DNA of 31,261 bases from an uncultured Collinsella sp. (lineage in GTDB: Bacteria > Actinomycetota > Coriobacteriia > Coriobacteriales > Coriobacteriaceae): the NCBI GenBank assembly GCA_902494535.1, contig CABUTO010000029.1, forward strand, positions 1 to 31,261, given 5' to 3'. This document shows, piece by piece, positions 1 to 6,702 of the stretch. The stretch's first letter is position 1; every line of letters starts with the position of its first letter. A program made the position numbers and the translations under genes. Below the pieces are notes generated by a model. That model worked only from the letters and a program-made list of their open reading frames with translations, did no database searches and was not told where the DNA came from.

Positions 1-71
1 CCGGCGTCGAAGAGCTCGACGGCCCGCCTCCTGGACTCCAGGTCGTGCTTCACCCTGAGGTCTATACTCAT
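1..71 (-). CDS. IS3-family transposase OrfA, N-terminal fragment (cut by window edge)
   Basis: Read on the minus strand, an ATG at 71-69 opens a frame that runs off the left edge after 23 codons and begins MSIDLRVKHDLESRRRAVEL. The copy at the right edge (31189-31261, plus) begins MRVDLRVKHDIVARKAAIGL, so both are starts of related genes. The short basic helical start, placed directly inside an IS150-like terminal repeat, fits the helix-turn-helix OrfA protein of IS3-family elements. That protein binds the element ends and is joined to OrfB by frameshifting in this family (family knowledge). A GGGAGG ribosome site lies just upstream but is buried in a hairpin. Only the start is visible, so the family call is inferred from the end sequence and position. 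Confidence 0.6.
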   Translation of the reverse strand, partial: MSIDLRVKHDLESRRRAVELFDA

Positions 72-119
72 GGAAAACCTCCCATTTCCCGATGTCCAAG
101 AAATGGGAGGCAGTTCACA
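72..119 (-). mobile_element. IS3/IS150-like terminal repeat with hairpin over the transposase ribosome site
   Basis: On the minus strand the element end reads TGTGAACTGCCTCCC, then TTTCTTGGACA, resembling IS150-group ends of the TGTACTGnnCCC...TTGGACA type. CCTCCCATTTC pairs perfectly with GAAATGGGAGG (78-88 with 100-110), giving an 11-bp stem with an 11-nt loop. The second arm contains the GGGAGG ribosome site of the transposase. The same structure recurs at 31142-31188. The element extends leftwards out of the window. Confidence 0.65.
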
Positions 120-184
120 GGCACCTTTGTGGTGGTTTCCCCTTGTGGTGGTTCTAAGTGTAAAGCCTTTGCAGCCTGCGATCG

Positions 185-379
185 TTAGACAAACAGCACG
201 TGCGCGAGCAGCGCGCAAACGCACGCCACGGCAAACACCGTCACCACGACCGAAATCACGCGGTCGGCCATGTCCATGTTGGCACGATTCGTAAAGAACC
301 GATCTTCGGCGGCGTCAACGCGCGCCTCACGAACCATTTCGACCACCGCCTCACGGCCATCGAGCGCCTTTGTATCCAT
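185..379 (-). CDS. small tail-anchored membrane protein downstream of kup (64 aa)
   Basis: The product has a charged N-terminal part of about 40 residues (MDTKALDGREAVVEMVREAR) and a C-terminal hydrophobic helix (residues ~41-64, VISVVVTVFAVACVCALLAH) ending almost at the C-terminus. This gives a cytoplasmic head on a single membrane anchor. The ATG at 379 was chosen because GGGGAGGA lies 5 nt upstream; an earlier in-frame ATG at 409 and TTG at 412 lack such a site. The gene starts 60 bp after the kup stop on the same strand and is probably co-transcribed with it. No family is recognised. A role alongside the potassium transporter is only a guess from position. Confidence 0.6.
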   Translation of the reverse strand: MDTKALDGREAVVEMVREARVDAAEDRFFTNRANMDMADRVISVVVTVFAVACVCALLAHVLFV

Positions 380-439
380 GTTTTCCTCCCCGGCCTCATG
401 CTTATCCATCAAAAACTAACTCCGTGTAGCCACCGGCGT

Positions 440-2467
440 CTACGGCCGCTCGTTGGGGGCCAGGCGCTGCATCTTGTTCACGGCTTTGAACTTGGTGAAC
501 AGCGGCACGTACTCAAAGCTCACGTTGGAGTTCTCCAGGCCGTACCAACGCGCGGGCGTGCCGGCGGCGCGGCGGATGATGTACTTGAGCGTGATGGCCG
601 TACGCTCGCTGGGCTCCACATCGCTTTCGGGCGCCAGAAGCTTACGGATCAGGACGAACTTGAACGTGCCGATGTTACCCGGATCCTTGTAGACCGAGTA
701 GTCATGCGTCTGCGGCGGCAGCTCGCCGGTGGCAGCCAGGTCCTGAACAACCTGACGCAGGTAGGCATTGACGCGCTGGTTGATCTTGTAGCCCAGGTAC
801 AGATGCACGCGGAACACGTAGTCGGTGCCGAACGTCTCGACCGAATAGGCAAAGGTATGCGGCTCGTCCATGGTCTCGACATTCACGAACCACCAGGCGC
901 GGGCGCGCTTGGGATGCTTGTCCAAGATCGAATAGACGATATCGCGGTCGATGTAGTCGGTATGGGTGTCCTTGGTCAGGTACACGACGTTGTCGCTCAT
1001 GCGCTCGTAACGGTCGTCGTCACGCAGGCGCTTGAGCTGCGGCAGGTAGCTGCGCAGCGGCAGCAGCGTAAACTGGCGCTGCTCGACCGCCGTGCCGTTG
1101 TACCAGCACACCATAATGCCCATGATGAGTGCAGCCATAAGGATGGTGAAGTAGCCGCCGTGGAAGAACTTGGTGAGCGAGCTCACGAAGAAGAAGCCTT
1201 CGAGCAAAAGGAAGAAGGCCGCGAAGATCCACGGAGCAACCTTGAGCTTGCGCTCCTCATGCAGGTAGAAGAAGAGCAGCAGCGTGGTGCACATCATAGT
1301 CAGCGTAATGGCAAGGCCGTAGGCGGCTTCCATATGCGCCGAGTTCTGGAACAGCAGCACCACGATGACGCAGCCGACAAGCATGACGTTGTTGACCATG
1401 GGGATGTAGAGCTGGCCCTTGGTCTCGGCAGGGTAGAAGACCTGCATGTGCGGCATAAGGTCCAGGCGGCTGGCCTCGGACACCAGCGAGAATGCGCCGG
1501 TGATGAGCGCCTGCGAGGCGATGATGGCCGCGATGGTGGAAAGGCCGACGGCAAACGGGCGCAGGCCCGGGGCGAGCATCTGGTAGAACGGGTTGAGGTC
1601 GGCAATGCCCATGAGCTCGGGGTTGGCAGCGTTGTTCATAAGCCAAGCACCCTGGCCCATATAGGAAAGCAGCAGGCAGCACTTAACGAACGGCCAGGTG
1701 GCGTAGATGTTGCCGCGGCCGACGTGGCCCATGTCGGAGTAGAGCGCCTCGGCACCGGTGGTGGCGAGGAAGCAGCTGCCCAGAATCATGATGCCCGCGT
1801 GGTTGTTGGGGCTTAGCAAAAAGGCGATGCCGCGCACCGGGTTGAGGCACAGCAGCACGGCGGGGTGCTGGAAGACAAAGAACAGACCCGTGCCGCCCAA
1901 GAACAGGAACCACAGCGTCATGATGGGACCAAAGGCGTGACCGATCTTGGCCGTACCGATGCGCTGTACCAAGAAGAGCGCGATAATGATGGCGAGCGTA
2001 ATGGCGACGACGCGGCCCTGGTCATCGCCCAGCACGGCATGGACCGCCGGGATGGTGCGCAGGCCCTCGATGGCCGTGGTAACGGTAACGGCCGGCGTCA
2101 GGATGCCGTCGGCGAGCAGCGCGGCGCCACCCAGCATGGCGGGGATGATAAGCCACTTGCCGCAGCGCTTGACCAGGCTGTACAGGGCAAAGATGCCGCC
2201 CTCGCCGTGGTTGTCGGCGCGCAGCGAGATGAGCACATACTTGATGGTGGTCAGCAGCGTGACCGTCCACACGACAAGGGAGAGCGCGCCAAGCACGAAC
2301 TCCTCCGTCACACTTCCGATGCCGCCGTTGCCGGCAACGAGCGCCTTGGTTACATACATAGGGCTGGTGCCGATATCGCCGTACACCACGCCCAGCGTGA
2401 CGAGCATCGCCGAGATGCTCACAGGAATCGCAGCGTGCGAGGCTGCCTCCTTGGCCTTTTGTTCCAT
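440..2467 (-). CDS. kup: Kup-family potassium uptake transporter
   Basis: This is a 675-residue integral membrane protein of the KUP/HAK/KT family, which imports K+ with protons. The family signature near the first helix is present as GDIGTSPMYV (residues ~30-39). About twelve hydrophobic segments follow, then a ~200-residue hydrophilic C-terminal cytoplasmic domain (from about YRSYLPQL-type sequence onward), as in the family. The length is slightly above the usual ~620-670. The ATG at 2467 is chosen because GGGAGG lies ~10 nt upstream; a TTG 18 nt further up overlaps that ribosome site and is unlikely. A TATAAT box lies ~35 bp upstream at 2503-2508. A small membrane protein gene follows 60 bp downstream. 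No c-di-AMP riboswitch fits in the ~110-bp leader. Confidence 0.95.
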   Translation of the reverse strand: MEQKAKEAASHAAIPVSISAMLVTLGVVYGDIGTSPMYVTKALVAGNGGIGSVTEEFVLGALSLVVWTVTLLTTIKYVLISLRADNHGEGGIFALYSLVKRCGKWLIIPAMLGGAALLADGILTPAVTVTTAIEGLRTIPAVHAVLGDDQGRVVAITLAIIIALFLVQRIGTAKIGHAFGPIMTLWFLFLGGTGLFFVFQHPAVLLCLNPVRGIAFLLSPNNHAGIMILGSCFLATTGAEALYSDMGHVGRGNIYATWPFVKCCLLLSYMGQGAWLMNNAANPELMGIADLNPFYQMLAPGLRPFAVGLSTIAAIIASQALITGAFSLVSEASRLDLMPHMQVFYPAETKGQLYIPMVNNVMLVGCVIVVLLFQNSAHMEAAYGLAITLTMMCTTLLLFFYLHEERKLKVAPWIFAAFFLLLEGFFFVSSLTKFFHGGYFTILMAALIMGIMVCWYNGTAVEQRQFTLLPLRSYLPQLKRLRDDDRYERMSDNVVYLTKDTHTDYIDRDIVYSILDKHPKRARAWWFVNVETMDEPHTFAYSVETFGTDYVFRVHLYLGYKINQRVNAYLRQVVQDLAATGELPPQTHDYSVYKDPGNIGTFKFVLIRKLLAPESDVEPSERTAITLKYIIRRAAGTPARWYGLENSNVSFEYVPLFTKFKAVNKMQRLAPNERP

Positions 2468-2502
2468 GAGCCGGTTTCCTCCCAACTTTAATGTTCGAAG
2501 GG

Positions 2503-2508
2503 ATTATA
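2503..2508 (-). promoter_or_regulatory. probable -10 box of kup
   Basis: A perfect TATAAT on the minus strand lies 36 bp upstream of the chosen kup start. No good -35 hexamer is visible (a weak ATTAAA-like sequence sits at about the right distance), so this is a moderate call. Confidence 0.45.
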
Positions 2509-2590
2509 GGCAATCGGCCCATGTTTTAATGCACTGTTTTCCCAGCTAGATAAAGATTTATACAGTCTTTAGGCTACCGCGGCGATATGG

Positions 2591-2623
2591 AATGTGACAA
2601 AGGGACTGCCCCCTTGTCACATT
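2591..2623. repeat. REP-like palindrome downstream of the nitroreductase gene
   Basis: AATGTGACAA (2591-2600) is the exact reverse complement of TTGTCACATT (2614-2623). The inner parts AGGG and CCCCC can pair imperfectly around a short ACTG loop. It starts 2 bp past the nitroreductase stop codon. No U-run follows on either strand, so it is not a standard intrinsic terminator. Similar TGTGACA...GGGAC...TGTCACA palindromes are dispersed repeats in many bacteria (recalled, not checked). Confidence 0.5.
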
Positions 2624-2625
2624 CG

Positions 2626-3501
2626 TCATTTTCCAAGCCAGTTTTTGAACCACCATTCCATGGATCGGCTCATCTCGGCCATAAAGGGACTCGTGTGCTT
2701 GCGGGTATAGATGTCCACGACGCGCTCCCCCACCTCGCGGGCATGTGGACGGAACATCGCGTCCATCTCGGCCACCTGCGCATCCATAGTCGCGGCGTCA
2801 GCGCGGCAGTAGCGCTCCTCGTGCACCAGGTTCATCACGGGGTGCGCTACCGCCGGACGCTCCTTCCGTGGCGTGCCGATGATGAGCATCGACAGCGGCA
2901 TGGTATAGGGCGGCAGATCGAGCAGCTCGGCAACTTCCTCGGCATTCTCGACGATATCACCGATGTAGCAGCTCCCCAGGCCCAGGGCCTCGGCGGCAAC
3001 CACGGCGTTTTGCGCGGCGATCACGGCGTCCTGGGCCGCGATGGCAAAGTCGCCCAAACCCGGCGCGCGGCGGGGCGCCTTGCCCGTGCGCTCGACGAAC
3101 TCGGGCTCAAAGCAGCCCACGTGCTCAAACAGATCGATCCACTTGGCATAATCGACCACAAATATCAGTGCCCAAGGCGCCTTGGCGATCATGGGCTGGT
3201 GGTCGCACAGGTCGGCCAGGCGGTCCAGCGTAGCCTGCTCGCGGATGCTCACGATGGAATACATCATCATGGCGCCCGCCGACGGCGCGCGACTCGCCGC
3301 ATGCAGAATCGCCGCCCGCTGCTCGTCGGTCACCGCCACGGGACGGTCGTCGTCATCACGCGCGAAGGCGCGCGTAGACGAGCGATGCTCCAAGATGTCC
3401 AGCACCGCATTGCCCGTAGTCTCGACCGGATAACCGTTCGCATCCATGCCCGCAGCTCCGTCGCAGCACTCGGCACCCGTCATACAAACCCGCTCGCCCA
3501 T
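2626..3501 (-). CDS. nitroreductase-family flavoprotein
   Basis: This 291-residue protein belongs to the nitroreductase family: FMN-dependent, NAD(P)H-using cytoplasmic enzymes that reduce nitro-aromatics, quinones or related acceptors. After a ~30-residue N-terminal extension it shows ILEHRSSTRAF (the R-S-x-R FMN-phosphate motif near the start of the fold), ILHAASRAPSAGAMM (second FMN-binding stretch) and EALGLGSCYIGDIVEN (the GLGSCYIG segment near the flavin). The C-terminal ~70 residues form a charged tail ending in MEWWFKNWLGK. The ATG at 3501 is supported by a GAGGA ribosome site ~7 nt upstream. It stands alone, divergent from the LTA-synthase-like gene. The substrate cannot be read from sequence; the cysteines at the N-terminus (MTGAECCDG) are unexplained. 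Confidence 0.85.
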   Translation of the reverse strand: MGERVCMTGAECCDGAAGMDANGYPVETTGNAVLDILEHRSSTRAFARDDDDRPVAVTDEQRAAILHAASRAPSAGAMMMYSIVSIREQATLDRLADLCDHQPMIAKAPWALIFVVDYAKWIDLFEHVGCFEPEFVERTGKAPRRAPGLGDFAIAAQDAVIAAQNAVVAAEALGLGSCYIGDIVENAEEVAELLDLPPYTMPLSMLIIGTPRKERPAVAHPVMNLVHEERYCRADAATMDAQVAEMDAMFRPHAREVGERVVDIYTRKHTSPFMAEMSRSMEWWFKNWLGK

Positions 3502-3715
3502 AGCTCTATCCTCGCCAATTCTTTAAGAAGCCTTTACGTTTCCGTGTAATTCCCGTCCATTATCGCGCAGGCCGCCACTACATTGCGCCACACCGCCGCA
3601 CATGCGCGTTAATATGGCTGGTTGTTGTGCGCAGCCCGCAAATGCAGCGCATATTTAGGTAACAATCGGGTAAACCCCCGCTTTCGTAGGTTTTAAGTTT
3701 GTGAGGAGTCTCAGC

Positions 3716-6016
3716 ATGTTCGCTGCCGCCATCTCGCTCGTCGGTCTTGCGGCGACCGTCTACCTTGTTTTGCGCGAGGCCAAGGCCATTCGCGCTCAGT
3801 CGGGCACCGTTGCCAAGGGCGCCTTCGCCTGGAGCGTCGCCTTTGGCCTGTTCCAGCTCTTTTTGACCGTCTGGGGCGCTATTGGCCTCGTCGCGCAGAA
3901 CGAGCCGCTCGCCTTCGTGATGCTCATCCTGACCAACGCCATCCTCACCGGCTGCGCTTGGGCCAGCATCGCCCGCGACCGCATCGCCCCGCGCGTCTTT
4001 GCGTTCGCCGGGCCCGACGCCCCCGCCCCCACCGGCAAGCTCGCCCACCTGCGCGGAGCCTTTGTGGGTAAACCGCTCGTCGCCGCCGTCTTGTGCCTGC
4101 TGCTCGCCGGCGTCTTTGCGCTGCTGGGCATGGAGGTCTCGTCCAACCACGACTTTACCTGGGTCTACCCCCTGTGCATCCTGCTCGAGTGGGCCATCAT
4201 CACCACGCTCATGGTCGGCCTGTTCTTCCTGTTCCAGCGCCACGGCGCAGCCCCCGCGGTCTTGGCCTTTGCCCTCTTTGTCCTGGGCATTGCCGAGTTC
4301 TTCGTCATCACGTTTAAATCCATGCCCATCCAGCCGGGCGACCTTTCGGCCATCTCCACCGCTGCCGCGGTCGCCGGCACCGGCTACACCTTCTCGATCT
4401 CACTGTTCTGCGTGCTGTCCATGGGCTTTACCGCCATCGCCATGCTGCTATGCGAGTACGCCGGCCTGGTGGCACCGCACCGTCAGAAGGGCGCCGCCAA
4501 CGCCAAGCGTATGCTACTCACCAACCTGCTCGTCGCCGTGCTGTGCCTGGGCGGTGTGACCGCACACGTCACGCTCATCGACTACTACAACACCCTCGGC
4601 ATCACCGTCTACACCTGGCGCCCGCTCGAGAGCTACTGGCGCGAGGGCTACCTGCCCGCTTTCATTAGCGCAGCGCAGTCCATCAAGCCGCCCAAACCCG
4701 CCGACTACTCCGTCGACGATGCCAAGGCCACGCTCAAAAAGTACGCCAAGGCCTACGACAAGTCCGACGCCGCCAAGAGTGACGAGCGCACCGCCGCAAA
4801 GGAGCAGTTCGACAGCGAGAAGCCCACGGTCATCGCCATCATGAACGAGACCTTCTCGGATCTGTCGATCTACCAGAACATGCGCGCCGGCTACGAGGGC
4901 CCGCAGTACTTTAAGAACCTGTCCAACTGCCTCAGCCGCGGCAAGCTCTACGTGAGCGCCTACGGCGGCGGCACCGCCAATACCGAGTTTGAGTTTATGA
5001 CCGGCAACTCCATGGCCAACCTGGGCTCGGGCGTGTACCCCTACACCATCTACAACATGGAAACGACCGGGAACCTGGCAGAGCAGTTCAAGTCGCTCGG
5101 CTATTCCACCACGGCCATGCACCCCAACCACGCCACCAACTGGAACCGCGAGAACGTCTACAAGGATTTTGGCTTTGACCGGTTCCTGTCCATCAACGAT
5201 TTCCAGGGTGCCGATACCCTGCGCGGCATGGTGACCGACCAGGCTACCTATGACAAGATTCTTGAGCTGCTCGATCAGAACGCCAATCCGCAGTTTATCT
5301 TCGACGTGACCATGCAGAACCACTCGGGCTACGACACGGGCCTGCTGCCGGTCGACAAGCAGATGCACCTGAACATCGACACGACCGACCTGGACGTCAA
5401 GACCGTCGAGGACGGTACGCTCTCCGATGTCGACGAGTATGTCTCGTGCATCGAGCAGTCCGACCAGGCGCTTCGCTACTTCCTCAACGCCCTGAGCAAG
5501 CTCGACCGTAAGGTGGTCGTGGTGTTCTGGGGCGACCACCAGCCGTTCTTCCCGTCCAAGTTCAACGATAAGTGGTTTACCGGCGAGGACGACGCCACGC
5601 ATCAGGAGCGTCTGTGGCAGACCGACTACATCATCTGGGCCAACTACGACGTTGCCGGTTGCGACCAGACGAGTGAGGTCGACGACCTGTCCACCAACTA
5701 CCTGTCCACGCAGCTGATGCAGCTGATCGGCGCACCGCTGACCGACTACCAGAAGGCGCACATGACGCTGCGCGAGTCACTGCCCGCCATCAACTCGGTC
5801 GGCTACGAGGACGCCAGCCTGCGCTGGGCGCTCTCCTCCAACGTCACCGGTGACGACGCCGCCGCAGCAGCCGCCACCAAGGCGCGCGAGGATTACGCCA
5901 AGATGCAGTACTACGAGATGTTCCGCGATGGCAAGAACGTCTATACGGAGCACTTCCAGACCGAGGCCAACGAGACCGACCCCAACCTGGCGCCGGGCAC
6001 GACTAAGATCAAGTAA
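3716..6016 (+). CDS. LTA synthase-family phosphoglycerol transferase (membrane sulfatase fold)
   Basis: This 766-residue polytopic membrane protein has an extracellular alkaline-phosphatase/sulfatase-type domain like LtaS. Proteins of this family move glycerol-phosphate from phosphatidylglycerol onto a glycolipid or wall polymer. The first ~300 residues contain eight or nine hydrophobic helices. A charged linker follows, and the catalytic domain starts at PTVIAIMNETFSD (~residue 372). The motif GGGTANTEFEFMTG places the likely nucleophile at Thr420, matching the LtaS active threonine. VVVFWGDHQPFFP supplies Asp607/His608, likely metal ligands. The ATG at 3716 is preferred over a GTG at 3701 because GAGGAG lies 7 nt before it. 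It is monocistronic and followed by a structured element and a terminator. Whether it makes true lipoteichoic acid or decorates another glycan is open. Confidence 0.87.
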   Translation: MFAAAISLVGLAATVYLVLREAKAIRAQSGTVAKGAFAWSVAFGLFQLFLTVWGAIGLVAQNEPLAFVMLILTNAILTGCAWASIARDRIAPRVFAFAGPDAPAPTGKLAHLRGAFVGKPLVAAVLCLLLAGVFALLGMEVSSNHDFTWVYPLCILLEWAIITTLMVGLFFLFQRHGAAPAVLAFALFVLGIAEFFVITFKSMPIQPGDLSAISTAAAVAGTGYTFSISLFCVLSMGFTAIAMLLCEYAGLVAPHRQKGAANAKRMLLTNLLVAVLCLGGVTAHVTLIDYYNTLGITVYTWRPLESYWREGYLPAFISAAQSIKPPKPADYSVDDAKATLKKYAKAYDKSDAAKSDERTAAKEQFDSEKPTVIAIMNETFSDLSIYQNMRAGYEGPQYFKNLSNCLSRGKLYVSAYGGGTANTEFEFMTGNSMANLGSGVYPYTIYNMETTGNLAEQFKSLGYSTTAMHPNHATNWNRENVYKDFGFDRFLSINDFQGADTLRGMVTDQATYDKILELLDQNANPQFIFDVTMQNHSGYDTGLLPVDKQMHLNIDTTDLDVKTVEDGTLSDVDEYVSCIEQSDQALRYFLNALSKLDRKVVVVFWGDHQPFFPSKFNDKWFTGEDDATHQERLWQTDYIIWANYDVAGCDQTSEVDDLSTNYLSTQLMQLIGAPLTDYQKAHMTLRESLPAINSVGYEDASLRWALSSNVTGDDAAAAAATKAREDYAKMQYYEMFRDGKNVYTEHFQTEANETDPNLAPGTTKIK

Positions 6017-6043
6017 CGACTAGCTGCGAGTTCATAACTGAAA

Positions 6044-6173
6044 CGTCTGTCCGGGCGGAGGCATATAAGGTTCCCTGCTCGGACAGTCCTGCGCAAGACG
6101 AAGGCCACATTAAGTGGCCTTCTTTGCGTGCGGAACTCGCGATGAACCTTATATGCCTCCGCCCGGACAGACG
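6044..6173 (+). repeat. structured palindrome SE1 (30-bp perfect arms, conserved 70-nt core)
   Basis: The 30-bp arm at 6044-6073 is the exact reverse complement of 6144-6173. Inside is a 70-nt core that begins CCTGCTC and ends AACTCGCGAT. The core contains a terminator-like hairpin, GAAGGCCAC-ATTAA-GTGGCCTTC, followed by TTTGCG. An almost identical core recurs on the minus strand at 11173-11301 inside different arms. SE1 starts 28 bp after the LTA-synthase-like stop codon in the same orientation as that gene, so its inner hairpin may end that transcript. No protein is encoded. Confidence 0.85.
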
Positions 6174-6229
6174 CCTTGTTGTTGGAGCACGGCTTGTCAT
6201 GGGGGTATCCGCTGAACATATATAAATTG

Positions 6230-6254
6230 AAGGCCACGTCTTGTGGCCTTTTTT
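6230..6254 (+). terminator. intrinsic terminator after the LTA synthase-like gene
   Basis: AAGGCCAC (6230-6237) pairs with GTGGCCTT (6243-6250) around a 5-nt loop and is followed by TTTT. It shares the GGCCAC/GTGGCC stem with the inner hairpin of SE1 just upstream. Confidence 0.8.
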
Positions 6255-6258
6255 GCAT

Positions 6259-6614
6259 CCGGAAAGCGTGTCCCGGAATCCATGTCTGGGATGGGATGCG
6301 GTTTCCGCTTGGGACCCGATTGGGAAAGAGTGTCCCACTATTCAGCTGGATTCCGGGATGTATTTTCCGGTTGAGGCTCGTTGGGAAAGTGCGTCCCACT
6401 TTGGGGGCTGATTCTGGGACGTGGTTTCCGGTTGGCTCTCATTGGGAAAGTTCATCCCATTTCTCGGCCTAATTATGGGACGCAGTTTCCCGTTGAGGAC
6501 CCTTTGGGAAAGTGCGTCCCGGTCTGGGCGCTCAAACTGGGATGGATTTTCCGGATGAGGGCTTGACGGAAAATGTGTCCCGTTCCGGGCGCTAATTGTG
6601 GGATGCAGTTTCCG
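6259..6614. repeat. 61-bp tandem array, 6 units of alternating GGAAA-N5-TCCCA motifs (left array)
   Basis: GGAAA starts at 6261, 6323, 6384, 6445, 6507 and 6568, a steady 61-62 bp period. Each copy continues N5 then TCCC(A). About 17 bp further each unit carries the reversed motif (T)GGGAN5TTTCC. Thus the same ~15-bp box alternates in orientation about every 30 bp. The five central bases and the spacers vary. A matching 4-unit array lies at 10913-11130. The architecture resembles bacterial interspersed mosaic (REP/BIME-type) elements or an array of protein-binding sites. No credible gene overlaps it. Confidence 0.85.
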
Positions 6615-6637
6615 CTTGCGGAGTCTCCACTCAACAG

Positions 6638-6675
6638 AAAACCCGGGTGGCCTGTTTTTTGGCTACCCGGGTTTT
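6638..6675. terminator. bidirectional intrinsic terminator after the 1362-aa surface protein gene
   Basis: AAACCCGGGTGGCC (6639-6652) pairs with GGCTACCCGGGTTTTT around a TGTTTTTT loop. There is a T-run on the plus side and an A-run on the other, which becomes a U-run on the minus strand. It lies 28 bp past the stop codon of the minus-strand surface protein gene. Confidence 0.8.
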
Positions 6676-6702
6676 TGGGTTGTCGATATGTTCGACTGGC
6701 TA

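Noticed and set aside
120..184. Terminator from the CTTGTGGTGGTT-type direct repeat near the left IS
   Set aside because: The two copies are direct, not inverted, so they cannot form a hairpin; no U-run logic applies.
200..1816. 538-residue plus-strand frame opposite kup
   Set aside because: It lies antisense to kup, is rich in His/Arg/Gly with no recognisable motif, and has no ribosome site; it is a by-product of high-GC codon use.
2468..2625. c-di-AMP (ydaO-type) riboswitch before kup
   Set aside because: The leader is short (~110 bp to the repeat palindrome) and none of the conserved riboswitch core words could be found.
4514..5761. 415-residue minus-strand frame opposite the LTA synthase-like gene
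   Set aside because: Val/Gly/Leu/His-rich antisense frame over the catalytic domain; no motif, no ribosome site.
6259..6614. CRISPR array
   Set aside because: The period is regular, but units lack a constant repeat of CRISPR length with unique spacers: the boxes alternate orientation, vary in the middle, and the spacers are similar to each other. No cas genes are present.
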